Of a stretch of 42,700 nt of DNA, positions 23,706 to 35,084 are shown in pieces. The translations under genes were made by a program, and so were the position numbers. Numbering within the stretch: the stretch's first letter is position 1; each line of letters starts with the position of its first letter. Under the pieces are notes generated by a model that was given only the letters and a program-made list of their open reading frames with translations, searched no databases and was not told the DNA's origin. The stretch comes from Gnetum montanum (taxonomy: Eukaryota; Streptophyta; Gnetopsida; Gnetales; Gnetaceae). The stretch spans positions 208,680 to 251,379 of the forward strand of contig MNCI01009064.1 in assembly GCA_015680685.1 (NCBI GenBank), in the 5' to 3' direction.

Positions 23706-24141
23706 ATGGCCCCTAAAAGAGAAAAACAAGGAGGACCTTCTCAAGGTGCAACTGAACACCCAAGGGGAGGTAGAGACCAAGAACCTCATGCAGAACATGT
23801 AGAGTAGGAGGCAAAACATTCAGCATCCATCAAGGACCTCATGTCATTGCACAATCTGGCCAAGCAAAAGGTGGAGAGGTCAGGGCCCAAGCATATGAAG
23901 AGGAATGACAGCTATTTGGGGCATGGCATGTCAAGGCCAATCAAGTTTTCTCGTAACTATTGTGTCCATGGAAAGTGCTGACTCCATCAAAAATTGGAAC
24001 ATTAGTATGGATGGCTCATAATCCTTGGATAGAAGAGGAGAGACGTTAAACACTTCTTCAACGGTATCAATCTTAAAGCTTGGAGCACAAGACAAGGGAA
24101 AGAGACCCATGGAGGAGCCACCACCACTAGGAACCACATGA
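23706..24141 (+). pseudogene. 3' ORF of element D, internally deleted copy of the E 893-codon ORF
   Basis: It begins ATGGCCCCTAAAAGAGAA, parallel to E's ATGGCCCCGAAACGC, and has an in-frame TAG after 33 codons at exactly the position seen in E. About 60 codons of N-terminus are followed at ~23885 by sequence matching the last ~85 codons of E ('AYEEE', 'AWHVKANQ', 'CPWKV.TPSKIG', 'MEEPPP'). It stops at the same TGA. About 2.35 kb of the middle (main domain and most of the coiled coil) is missing. A frameshift and several stops show it is dead. Confidence 0.85.
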
Positions 24142-24309
24142 GTTCCAATAACTTTTGTAATTTTGTGTTCATGTCCCAATTTTGTTGTATTCAACTCTAC
24201 ATTGTGGCATGAATAAATTTCTAGTTAGTCAATAATCCCATACCTATCCACTGTGTAATAAATTGAACTTGTTCCTCACTTTCTTTGACTTGAGGATGAG
24301 TTGTTATTT

Positions 24310-25229
24310 AGTCATGGGGGTATGATGAATCATGGTTTGTTAGGTGCTAATGTCAAACCCCTATTACTGGACCCTTGATATCAAGTACAAGATATTAGGT
24401 CTAATGAGTCTTGATATTGGACCCTCAATATTGGACCCCTGATATTGGGTATGCGATATCGCGACCTGATAAGCGATATCGGATACATGATATCGTGATT
24501 CTCGTGTGAGCCTATAAATACACAATGGGACACATGGGAAAGTAATAGTTAGTTAGTGTTAGAGTAGGATCTTTTTGTTAGTTTTTCCTCTCGACCCTTT
24601 CCCTAGTGCTTGCCCACAGTGTGATGACTGTAATTGTACGGAACCTTTATTCGAGTGTGACGTACTTGGACATGCACATGACTGGCAATAAAGATTGAGA
24701 TTACTTCATCATTACAACATTCACTTAATTTTAATTGTTATTTATTGCTTTCATAATTAATATTTGTCTACCCTCATCTCCTACCCCTGTTAATAAACGC
24801 GGAATGAGTAAAACTTAATCACAAGCATTTAAGTGTGACTACTTGGTATCCCAATAGCGTACCTAGGACATGCACTTGGTAATCCTAGTGGTAGTACACA
24901 AGGTCTAAGATGTGTATGGATGATTAAGGATGAATGCTCATCGCACTTAGGCTAGCTTAGATTCTCTTCTCCCTTTCCCTATCAGTTTAATCAAAGTTAT
25001 TTTCCATTACCTCTAGGAGTAGCACTAGTTTAGGATCACATCATACACCTCACTTTAAACTAAACCATACGTGACAAAGCAAATAATAGTCCAGGTGGGA
25101 AGACAATGAACTACGATCAACAAGTAACTATCTAGATACCACAACTAGCCCATTTGCAGAGTTCTACCAGATCATGCGTGAATGCTCGTATTCATATGGT
25201 TGAGTGTAGAAGTACCTCACCACTCATCA
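24310..25229 (+). repeat. Polypurine tract and 3' LTR of element D
   Basis: TCATGGGGGTA (24312-24322) precedes the LTR, which runs TGATGAATC (24323) to CTCATCA (25229). It has the same U3 GATATC array (24348-24500), TATAAATA (24513-24520) and AATAAA (24687-24692) as the 5' copy. The array units are partly changed to GATATT and TGATATTGG, consistent with C-to-T decay. Confidence 0.9.
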
Positions 25230-25234
25230 ATAGC

Positions 25235-26380
25235 CATAGTAAAGAAATTCTACAAGGGTGGTAAATCTATAGCTTGATATCCATATGAATGGTCTTGAAC
25301 TAAAGCCTCATAAGAGGTCATTCTTCTAAACCAATAGTCACACAAAACCCTTACGAATGTCTATGGCTACCAATCATGTTGTATCTGCCTTTGAAAATTC
25401 CATTGAGCCACCTTCAAACCAAACATCTTCCCAGATCCACACTATCATGTTGAACCCATGTAGTCACAGATTGGATAAAGGCTGATCACCTTTCCAAGAA
25501 ATGATCTTATCCTAAGAATTCCCTCATTTTCTTGTAGATTGCAAAAAATAAACCATGCAAGGATCTCTTGGCCTCAAGTTCTAAGATCAAATCGATTTTT
25601 CAAGAAATGTATAAGGCTCGAAACCTGCCTCATTTGAAAAGAGAAACATCAGACTGGAGCTAGTAGATCAATCCATCACTGTTCCTTTGGGGTTAGTTGA
25701 GGACATTATGACCACCATCTTTGGATGATCTTATTCTGCTAATTTCCTTGTGATTCATGTGAAAAATTATAAGAGGAACTTTCCTATCATCATAGGAAGG
25801 TCATGACTAAGTACAATCAATGCCAGGATGGGGATTTGAGACCTATCCTTGGAAATTTCCAAGGAAAATAAATTTGATAAATTCAAGAAGAAAAGGATTT
25901 CATGCATCACATACAATGGCATAGGGTGCCATTGCAAGTAGAAATTATGGACAATCAAGGATACATCATTATAAGAATGGAATTAGTATGTTGAAAGAGC
26001 AGTAATTCAAAGGTTCCTATATGTAGTAGCTACAAAACAAGAAGGTGCCTAGTGGCTAATAACATCTAACCAAACTGAATCCACTATGTGCATGGAACCA
26101 TTTGAGAGCCTCACCAATACCTATTTAGAAAACATGGATAAAATGGAGTAACTAAATCAAAAACTCTTCAACACACAAAGCGAAATGGATTAGGGATAGT
26201 TGGAGATGCCTAATAACTCTAAGAGCCCCTTGAACTAAAGGCTTTACTAGCAAACATGGAATCTGACTTTCTTAATAATGGAAAGTTGGTAATCATCAAT
26301 GCCAGACTTGCTCTAGAATAGAAATAGAAACTGTTGAAGGTGGTGAACAAATTACCAACAGTCTTTGCTTGGTAATATCA
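25235..26380 (+). pseudogene. Element C resumed: gag end and protease region (broken)
   Basis: Sequence continues directly from 18924 once D is removed. Around 25545-25620 'KPCKDLLASSSKIKSIF' aligns with the B protease active-site strand; the catalytic Asp is replaced by Ala (LLASS). Downstream blocks match B at 12200-12560, for example the shared 'FPWKF.RKIN' type stretch at ~25850. Many stops are present. Confidence 0.6.
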
Positions 26381-27720
26381 TGAGCTTATAGGAATCAATC
26401 CACAAATATGACAATACCATATCTATATAGGCTACTTCATCAAGCCAAAGAGGTAGCTGCAATGAAGATTGAATTCAAAACATAAGTAGGTTGTCAAAGA
26501 GGAGGTTGAAAAAAATCCTTAGGGCTAGGTTCATCTACCCCATTGAAGATAGCGAATGAATTAGCCTACTCGTTATTATTCCTAAAAAAGGAAAAAATGG
26601 AGAGTTTGCATAGACTTTCAACTATTGAACATGGCAGCTTACAACGATCACTTCTTGTTACCTTTTTGACCAAGTGTTGGATATCATAGTAGTGCATTGC
26701 TATTACAGCTTTCTAGATGGTTATAGTAGCTATAACCAAATCTTGATTTTACTAGAGGACTAGGCCAAAAATACATTCACAAGACCATGGGGGACTTTTG
26801 CATATAAAAATATGTCATTTTTCCTATGCAACATGCTTACTACATTCCAACAATTAGTCCTCAACATCTTTCAATAGCAAATTAGTAGCATGGTAGAGGT
26901 CTTCATGGATGACTTTGCTACCTATGGCACTACCTTTGAGCAAGCCTTGGAATATCTTGAGAAGGTGCATCAATGTTGTATTAAGATTAAATTAAAGCTC
27001 AATTGGAAAAAGAGCCATTTAATGGTCTAAGAAGACATTATCCTGGAGTAGCAAAATTCTAAAGGGATCAAGGTGGACTTGGAAAAAGTATGGATCATCC
27101 AAGGAATCACTAGGCAACTTGAAATAATGAAAGATGTAAGGTCATTCCTTGAGCACAGTAGTTATTATAGGATTTCCATTGAGAACTTCTTGAAAATCAC
27201 TAAATCATTGGTGGAGATGATAAAGAAGGATGCACCTTTTACCTAGACTAGGGAATGTAAGAATGCATTTCAATAGTTAAAATAGAAGCACGTATAAACT
27301 CCAATTCTACATGCCCCCGACCAATTTAGACCATTTAACATTATGATGATGCATCTAACTATGCTTTGGGATCTGTGCTTACACAATTGGATGATCAAAA
27401 ATTTCTTTACTACATCCACTGCGTAAGCCAAAACAATGTGGGAGCACAATTGAACTACATCACTGTAGAAAAAGAGGTCATGGAAGTGGCGTATGCCTTA
27501 GAGAAATTTAGGTACTATGTGCTTGAATATCAAATTTTTGTATACACAAATCATTATTCTATCTGGTTCCTCATGAATGAACTAATGGTGAGCCTTCATA
27601 TCATATGGTGGCTAGTGATTCTATAGGAGTTCGATCTCACCATGTATAACAGAAAGAGAACAAGGAATGTGGTCATTGACTACTTGTCTTGGTTATAATG
27701 GGACAACAAGGAGGATGAAG
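26380..27720 (+). pseudogene. Reverse transcriptase and RNase H of element C (broken)
   Basis: RT blocks run from 26640 ('LLPFLDQVLDIIV'-like, 'YYSFLDGYSSYNQI', 'FTRPWGTFAYKNMSF') to the catalytic box 'EVFMDDFATYG' at about 26896-26928, with both Asp kept. Then come 'GIKVDLEKVWIIQGIT' and 'DVRSFLEHSSYY'. RNase H follows at 27340-27720 ('GSVLTQLDDQKFLYY', 'NYITVEKEVMEVAYALEKFRYY', 'IFVYTNHYSIWFLMN', then 'NVVIDYLSWL'). The motif style points to the Athila/Tat branch of gypsy. Stops break the frame. Confidence 0.8.
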
Positions 27721-27779
27721 GACCTTTATTTGACCAATTTCTAGATGAAATCCTCTTTGCTAGAGCTGTTGAAGTTTAG

Positions 27780-28632
27780 AATCCCAAAGATTCTAATTGG
27801 TATGATGAAATTCTCTAATATCTACTCACTCAGAAGATGTCATAAGAATGGAATAGCAAGAAGTTACAATAGTTTCTTCACCAAGATGAATACTACATGG
27901 AAATCAAGGGCAACCTTTACATGAGTTGTGTTGATGGCTTGGTATGATGGTGTGTATCTTTTGTTGATTAACTTTGAGTCCTTGGGGATGCTTATGAAGG
28001 CCCTTGGGGGATCATTATGATGGAAGGAGGATGACCATTAAAATTCTCATGGCAAGATATTACTTGCCAATGATCTTTAAGATTTCCATTAGTTCTTCCA
28101 TTCGTGTGATAGATGTCAAAGATATGGAGGGATGATGGCATGTATGGAAGGGTCCAATAGTGGATTTAACTGCTAGAACCTTTCGATCTTTGGGGCATTG
28201 ATTTCATGGGACCCGTCAATCCCATGTCCAATGCAAAGGTGTATATCATTGTCGTAGTTGACTACTATATAAAATGAGATGGAGCTACCACCATCATTGA
28301 TTGTTCATCCTCTATGGCAACATGATTTGTACAACATAATATAGTAAATAGGTTTGGTATGCCAAGGGTACTAATTTTTAAAAATGAAACACATTTTATA
28401 GGTGTAATTGTTTGGAAACTAATGTAATGCTTAGGGTAGAATAAGAACTTACAACTTTAAGCCATCCCTAAGCTAATGGTCAAGAAGAAGTTACCAATAG
28501 GGAAATAACTAGAATACTAACTCGTACAGTTATCAAATATAGGAAATATTAGAGCACAAATCTCAATGATTCTCTATGGGCTTATTAGTCAACTTGAAAA
28601 CTTCTTATAGATCATTCCCCTTATGAGTTAGT
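27780..28632 (+). pseudogene. Integrase of element C (broken, 3' end cut off)
   Basis: 'FDLWGIDFMGPVNPMSNAKVYIIVVVDYY' is split by stops around 28185-28270. 'VNRFGMPRVLIFKNETHFIG' follows at ~28345-28405 and 'QANGQEEVTNREIT'-like sequence at ~28470-28510. The sequence then matches the B integrase up to 'PYELV' and stops at 28632, where a minus-strand copia LTR begins. The 3' end of C and its 3' LTR are absent from the window. Confidence 0.75.
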
Positions 28633-29819
28633 TAAGGATTGAAATCTTAAAAGGGGGGTTGAATAAGTTTCCTAATAAAAATTTATCTTACCACACAAAC
28701 ACACCAAATTTTACGTGGTTCCCCAACTTGGGTACATCCACACTTGGAGGGTAGAATTCTTGCATATCTCCAAACTTTGTTTCTTCAAAAATGTGATTTG
28801 AAGGACATCACAACCTTTATAAGCTTTGAGCTCTACTTTGGAGTGTCTCATCACTACAAAACCACTCAATCCCACAAAGTCCCAACAAGATTAGAATGTG
28901 ATTTTAAGAATCCCACAACCTTTACAAAGTTGAGCTCCATTTTGGAGTGTTTTGACACTATACAAACACTCAATCCCGAAGGATCCTGATAGGCTTAATT
29001 AAAATGCATTCTCACAAGGAGCACACCAACCTTGTAGAGCAAAAAGAAAAGAAAATGAAAAAAAAAGGAATGAGTGTAACTCAAATTACAAATCCTTGTA
29101 CAATGAAGCACAGTTCCACTCTCAATCAAACAAATGATGTGACAATTCAAGTACAAAAATACAACAACATAAGATAGACAATGATGGATTTTATGTTAGC
29201 AATGTTTACATAATACCCAAGATTTTTAAGGCTTCTTGTAGCCTTAAAGTTTTTAAAAACATCTTGAAATTCATGCAATGACTATCTAATGGTTAGTGTA
29301 AATGCCTCCTTCAAGATTGGGATGTCTCTCTAAATTCAACTTCAACTCTAGGTTGATGTCTCCTTTTAGAATGGAACATCTCTAGGGAGATGTCTTCCTT
29401 CCAAAGGAGATGTCTCATTTCAAAATGGAATGTCTCTTCTTTCCAAAGGAGACATCTCCTATTTTTGGGAGACGTCTTCCTGTGATTAACTTCCTCTTGG
29501 CCAAGACATCTTCTGTTCCTAGGAGAGATCTTCTAAACTTTTGAGTTATGGTTCCTAAGGCTTTTTCTAATAGATTTGGCTTCTTCCCAATCCTTGAAGC
29601 ATCTCCATTTAGTTTGTAGTCTTTGTTCTCATCCATGTGTGTCCATGCTTTCATCTTGCTTGTGAAGTCTCCATTTTGACAACCCATTGTAGATTTCATT
29701 TACTTGAGTCCTTATTCATGATGTCGAGTTCTTATTCATGACTTGTAAACACATCATCCAAACCAAACATTATTTATTCTCCATTTTCCTTAAGGTTTTG
29801 GCATACCAAAAGGTCAAAA
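28633..29819 (-). repeat. Copia 3' LTR on the minus strand
   Basis: Read on the minus strand it begins TTTGACCTTTTGGTATG (29819 downwards), against TGTGGACCTTTTGGTATG in the plus-strand copia. It continues through the same landmarks: an AGACATCT cluster (29320-29530), 'tgtacaaggat', 'tgttgggac', 'gtgtggatgtacccaagttgggga', and ends near 28633 with TAAGGATT. It is a related but clearly different copy. A small minus-strand open stretch at 29415-29699 is LTR sequence, not a gene. Confidence 0.8.
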
Positions 29820-31927
29820 ATATTCCCCTTTTTGGTGATGTTCAAAACTTAAGAAAATGGGTTAGTAGTCTCCTAAAAATCATTAAGTCATATATTTTCA
29901 ATATCACTCATGTCATCAGTTTAAATGCATCCATCAGATTCCAGAGTACACTAAATCACAATTATTCACATGAATATAGTCATCAGATTCCAAATTGTAC
30001 TAACTCACAATCATTCAAGCCATTTTACATCACATCATGCTCATATATTTACAAATGATAGCATAATCATATATTCACAGATGATAGCATTTTATCTAAC
30101 AATAAAATATTCCAATAATGCCCCACTAATATCAAATATAATAACAAAACTAATATCAAATATAATAAAAATCACAAATATCTCTTCCTTTTTGGACATC
30201 AAAAAGGAGTGGAGTAGCGCAACCAAATAGGCCAAGAGAATGCATAATTTTCATCAATATGTGATTAGTACCAGATAAGTTTAGGCATATCTAACACATA
30301 AAAGATATTCAAATTAGATTAGATCAAGAGATATGCAAGTTCTAGGTTCTCCACATTTTGAAAAACAATTTATGATATAATATCCATTCATTTGCAGACT
30401 TTCAAAAGAAAAACATGAGAACTTCTAAGAATATATATTCATGGAACTATCATAGATACAAACATTTTTTATCGCATTTTGTAACATTGTTTTAGAGGGT
30501 TGTAAAACAAAATTCCATATAGAATCTATTCTCAGGTTATTGACCCATAACCAATTCAAATATAACTATGCCAAGCCTTCAAGTTTAACTACAATAGAAA
30601 TTAAAACCAAAGGTTGATGTTTAAGGTTTGACTATGTAAAGACATAAGCCAAAATAAACCAATAGCACATGATTCTAAAATTATCCAATATTCTACTTCT
30701 TCTGAGGCAACAACTAATACTTAATAATTTAATGCCAAGAGAGTAAATATAGACATATCTAGCTTTTAAAAAATCAATCAATTATTTATAAGAGAGATCA
30801 AAGCAATACATATCATACTAATTATTTCAACAACTAGCCAAAACCTTAACAAATTTCTATAAAGCAATTGATGATCATTCTTGGGTAGAAGAAATTAGTA
30901 TTAGATGAAAACACTTTTCATTTACCTTCCTATGATTAATGTCTTGAAAATAAATCTTCATAGACTTCTAAGAATGGATTCTTTACAATAATCCATGAGG
31001 TTTAATTTCCCCCTACATATGTGCTTATTTTTGTGTCCTGAAGCTAATTTATTTATTACCTAGATTTAAAAAGAAATGGTATAGTTTAACGACTTAAGAA
31101 AAAAATCATGGATAAAAATTAGAACAAATATCTCTTTTCTCTTGCTTAATAAACTAAACATTTCCTATAGAACTTAGTTTAGTATTATTAAATCAGTGGC
31201 ATCTTATGATAAACATGGGTGCTATGCCATTCTTGATTCTTAGATTCTATTTTTTTGACAAGAATAAGCCTTTTTAGTGACATGTATGCAGCTAAAAATT
31301 TTAAGCATGGGAGATAGCCATAGTATTTTCATCTTCTTTCCTATGGATAGAGATATATGTTTCACAAAGGTAATTTATAAACTATTCAAGGATAGACCAA
31401 AATTTTAACTAGCAAGTAAGAAAATAGAAACTTACCATGACTTATCTTACTTGCATTTGAGATGAGAAAGACTAATGAAGTTTTAGATGAGGTCCTCTAT
31501 CATGGAGTACCTACTTGTCCTTCAATTTTCTTTCATTAGTTCTTTTGTATGATGACCTTACTTATTCATGTTTTTCATGATAAGAGAATTTATGATCATC
31601 TTCTGTATCATCCATTCTTTTGAAGATTTTTCAACTTTTAGCTCTTCAAAAGAATGGATGATACAGAAGATACAGAAGAATTGGATTGGTATTTGTAGGT
31701 TCCATTCTTAAGGGTATTTTTCCTTACCTTTAGAGTTGGATTGGTTGGGTCCTAATTGATTGAGATTTCTTTCCTTCCTTGTGAGAAGCCTTTGGACTCT
31801 TTTTGATAGAAGAGCTATTTTCTCTTCACTACTCAGATCTTGCTCAGTTGGTTCCTTTTCTTTGGATGTTGACTTTAAGACAAAAAGGCTTCTCTTTTAT
31901 TGTCCCTATGCTTATAAGGTTCATTTA
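29820..31927 (-). mobile_element. 3' internal region of the minus-strand copia element, non-coding
   Basis: The minus strand shows AAAAAGGGGAATAT (29834-29820), a polypurine tract abutting the LTR, so this is not a solo LTR. Further in, 30185-30250 matches the plus copia at 36695-36765 ('ttatgcat...tattt.g', 'tgtc.aaaaag.aagaag'-type blocks), the region between RNase H and the polypurine tract. From 30370 to 31590 I see only AT-rich DNA with no protein domain on either strand. The 5' part of this element is not in the window. Confidence 0.5.
31598..31671. repeat. Perfect 29-bp inverted repeat with a 16-base loop
   Basis: Arms 31598-31626 and 31643-31671 are exact reverse complements (left arm starts ATCTTCTGTATCATCC). 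In DNA this decayed, a perfect stem suggests recent formation. Use as a small-RNA hairpin or terminator is possible but not shown. Confidence 0.8.
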
Positions 31928-32919
31928 TGTGGACCTTTTGGTATGTAAAAATGTTAATAAAAATGGAGAACAAGGTTTTTTGTGTGGTTGTATGATTGTT
32001 ATGTTTGCAGAACAAGAACTTGGATTGAAATAAGAAGGTTTTCAGAAGTTCAAGAACATGGACAAGGAATGAAGAAATCAAAATTCAAAGGAAGTAAAAC
32101 AAGATGTCTCCAAAAAATAGTAGACATCTTGGCAGAATTGAAGGCAACAAAAGCAAAGATGTCTCTAAAAAAATAGCAAACATCTTTGACAAAGACATCT
32201 TCATAGAATGGAAGCCAGATGCAAAAAGATGTCTTAGCCATGAAGAAGACATCTTCCATGACCATTAACTAGCTATTGCATGAGTTTCAAGATGAATTTG
32301 GAAACATAGTGGCTATAAGAAGACATCATTCTCATTGGAAAATGTGTAAGTTCTTGTACTTTCATTGTGTAATCATTTAGCAATCATTGTAATCCTACTT
32401 GTTGTTCATTGTTCTATCTTTTGTTTATTGTAAAGTGAGTTGTATCTTAAGTACAAGGATTAGCAAAATAAGTTGCATTCATCCCTTGTAATCATTATTC
32501 TCTTTTTTTTTCCTACGGGGTTGATGTGCTTCTTATGGGAAGGCATCTTAATTGAGCTTGTCGAGATCCTACAAGATTGAGTGCTTGTGTAGCATCATAA
32601 TACTTTAGAATATAGTTCAAAGTTGTAAAGGTAGTGGGATCCTTAAAACCACATTCTAAGCTTGTTGGGACCTTACAAGGTTGAGTGGATTTGTAGTGTC
32701 AAGTCACTCCATAGCAGAGCTTAAAGCTTGTATAGGCTATGGTACCCTTTAAACCACAATTTAGAATGAATGAAGTCCAGAGGTGTGCTTGTGAACTACC
32801 CTTCGAGTGTGGACTACCCAAGTTATGGAACCGTGTTCAAATTGGTGTGTACTTTGTGTCAAATAATTTTCTTAGGGAACTTATTCATCTCCCCCATGCT
32901 CTAAGTTTAATGATCCTCA
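31928..32919 (+). repeat. 5' LTR of the plus-strand copia element
   Basis: It begins TGTGGACCTTTTGG, identical to the 3' LTR start at 36840. It ends CTCA at 32919, two bases before the primer site. AGACATCT/AGATGTCT motifs cluster at 32100-32260. Later blocks ('gcattcatcccttgtaatcatt', 'gttgggacct', 'tgtggactacccaagtt') are shared with the minus-strand LTR at 28633-29819. Confidence 0.85.
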
Positions 32920-32921
32920 AG

Positions 32922-32936
32922 TGGAATCAGAGCTTA
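32922..32936 (+). promoter_or_regulatory. Primer-binding site of the copia element (initiator tRNA-Met type)
   Basis: TGGAATCAGAGCTTA matches the TGGTATCAGAGC pattern except for one base in the first half and lies two bases after the LTR end. Confidence 0.75.
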
Positions 32937-33139
32937 GTACTCTTACTCTCTACATCAATCTTCAAGAGTGAACATGAAAGGGATAGTCAATATCAAACAC
33001 ATTTGGACAAAGAGCCTAATGTACATCATCAACTGGTGTGCTTAATTCATTTATCGCATCTATTATAAAGGTAAGTATCTCACTTCCTTCCTTACATTTA
33101 GAAATATAAAAAATAATGCTGGTTACTTTGAAAATTCTT

Positions 33140-33560
33140 TGATTATCCAAATGACATTTCCTTTTTAAAATTTGTGCATTGAGATAAAAGCTGCTTTACA
33201 TGCCAATGAAATAAAAATTAAAGTTCTTAATGATGAATGCTCTTGTCTCAAAAATAAAAACTTAGACCTTAGGGTTGAGGTTTAAAGCCTAACAAATATG
33301 ATTGAGTAGATGAACAAGAACTCTATGGAGAAGTCCAAAGACCAAAAACAATGATTATCAAACTTTGGTAAATCTTCTAAACCAAAAAAATTGAAATGCT
33401 TCTTTTATGGTAAATACCATCATATTCAAGCTTTTACCTATCTTAGAATGCATCACTACCCTTGGTCTTTGCAAAACTAGCCTAGAAAGAAAACCATGTA
33501 GGTTTGGAAAGGAAAAGAAGAAAATATTGAAAAAGAATTTGATGGCTCAAATTACTTTCT
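33140..33560 (+). pseudogene. gag: Copia gag remnant
   Basis: Only the C-terminal half of a copia Gag is recognisable: a helical 'NEIKIKVLNDECSCLKNKNLDLRVEV' stretch, a Lys/Ser-rich linker, then 'KCFFYGKYHHIQAFT' (33397-33440). That is a zinc knuckle in which the second and last Cys of the usual CCHC are lost. The N-terminal capsid part appears deleted. Several stops are present. Confidence 0.6.
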
Positions 33561-33564
33561 CTAA

Positions 33565-34110
33565 TGACAACACTAGCACCTAGTATATTGATAGTGGATG
33601 TTCAAGGCACATGACAAGTGATAAATCCTTCTTCACCCACGTCACAAAACAAAATGATGGAACTGTCACATTTGGAGATGACATGGAAGCACCTATAAGA
33701 GGTATTAGTATCATAGGAGGTAAAGGTAATGGATTACCAATTGTAAAAAAAGTGTTTTTCATTGATGGATTAAAAAATAATCTTCTTATTATAAGTTAGT
33801 TTTGTGATTCAAATTTTAATTTTTTCTTTTCAAAATAAAGTTGTAGAATACAAGATTTATCTATTGGAAATGTTGTGATTGAAGGATCTAGGAAAAAAAA
33901 TGTGTATACCATTATTTTTGGGAATTCTTCCAACTTGAATCCAAATGCTTCTTAAGTTGTGTAGATGATACATGTCTTTAGCATTAGAAGCTGGGCCACA
34001 TAAATAAGAAAATTCTTCAAACCTTGGTATCAAAGGAAATGGTCTATGGTCTCCCTAAGCTCAAATATTTCAACCTAAATACATGTGAAGCTTGCTAGAA
34101 AAGGTAAAAA
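33565..34110 (+). pseudogene. Copia protease and pre-integrase region (broken)
   Basis: 'YIDSGCSRHMTSDKSFF' (33580-33635) is the copia protease active site with the Asp-Ser-Gly triad kept. 'TVTFGDDMEAPIRGISII' and 'VFFIDGLKNNLLIIS' follow in the same open stretch to 33799. A stop and frame changes then lead into the pre-integrase region (33900-34100), where the His-Cys pair is only partly readable ('CEAC.KR'-like near 34088). Confidence 0.8.
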
Positions 34111-34680
34111 ATGAGGGTAAGATTTGGTAAGAAAAATTTTATTTCTACTGCTTGTTCATTAGATCTCCTTCATATGGATGTGGTTGGTTCAATCCAACCT
34201 TGTAGCTTGGGAAAGAAAAGATATTTTTTGTCAATTGTTGATGATTATTCTCGCTTTACTTGGGTTACCTTTTTATATTGCAAAGATGAGATGTTTGATC
34301 ATTTTTTGAGAGTTAGCAATCAGTTCCAAAAAGAAAAAGAATATGGTATTAAAGTTATTAGAAGCAACAATGGAGGTGAATTCAAAAATGCAAAGTTTGA
34401 ATAGTTTTGTCAAATGAATGGTATTCTACATCAATTCTATGCTGCAAGAACTCAACAAAATGGAGTAGCTAAACAAAAAAACAAAATCTTAAATGAAATG
34501 GGAAGAACCATATTAAATGATCAAAATATACCTCATTACTTTTGGGCTGAAGCCATCAACATTGCTTGTTATGTATCCAATAAAGTTCTGCTAACAAGAT
34601 TCACTTCTAAAACTCATGAATTATGGATTGATAGAAAGCCATCGGTAGCTTATTTTCATATTTTTGGTTCAAAATGATAT
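34111..34680 (+). pseudogene. Copia integrase core (broken)
   Basis: 'LLHMDVVGSIQP' holds the first catalytic Asp. 'VIRSNNGGEFKN' (34350-34390) is where copia elements have S-D-N-G-G-E-F, so the second Asp is Asn here. 'ARTQQNGVAKQKNKIL' (34445-34490) stands where the catalytic Glu is expected and shows Lys. 'HYFWAEAINIACYVSNKV' follows. One in-frame TAG separates the two long open parts. Loss of two catalytic residues makes the enzyme inactive. Confidence 0.85.
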
Positions 34681-35084
34681 ATTCTGAATGATAAAAATAA
34701 CTTGAGAAAGTTTGATGCAAAAATCAATGAAGGCATTTTCTTAGGATATTCTCTAGTTAGCAAGGCTTATAGAGTGTTTAACAAAAGAAAAAATATGATG
34801 GAGAAAACCATAAATGTCAAAATAGATGGTCATAACATTACTTTTCCTCAACCTGATGACAAAACTATTTCCATTTAAAAACTATCTAGCCCAACTCAAA
34901 TTCAAGATGACAAAAATTCAGAATCTAGAAGTGATTATGAAGAAGAAGAGAAAGATGATGATCAAGAGATATCGTTCACTCAATTGAAAATGCCTAGACT
35001 CAACAAAACTCACTCTCAATAATGTTATTAGGGAATTTTAAGATGACATTCATATTAGAAGTCAAATAAAAGAGATTTGTGCTT

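Larger units (their letters stand above)
18925..25234 (+). mobile_element. Element D: complete pol-less LTR retrotransposon with target duplication
   Basis: LTRs at 18930-19836 and 24323-25229 are each 907 bp. The element is flanked by the perfect 5-bp duplication ATAGC (18925-18929 and 25230-25234). Inside are a tRNA-Asp-type primer site, a gag, a 1.5-kb spacer, an internally deleted 3' ORF and a polypurine tract. No protease, RT, RNase H or integrase is seen. It sits inside element C between gag and protease. In one 79-base stretch (19261 onward against 24656 onward) the LTRs differ at 8 sites, all transitions, so the insertion is not recent. It would need enzymes from another element. Confidence 0.9.

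Noticed and set aside
29415-29699. Minus-strand 94-codon open frame
   Set aside because: It lies inside the copia LTR, over the AGACATCT cluster; no start context or family match.
28633-29819. Solo copia LTR
   Set aside because: A polypurine tract and homologous internal sequence continue beyond its start on the minus strand, so it is the 3' LTR of a larger element.
32739-33068. 109-codon open frame spanning the copia LTR end and primer site
   Set aside because: It crosses the LTR boundary and primer-binding site, so it is not a gene.
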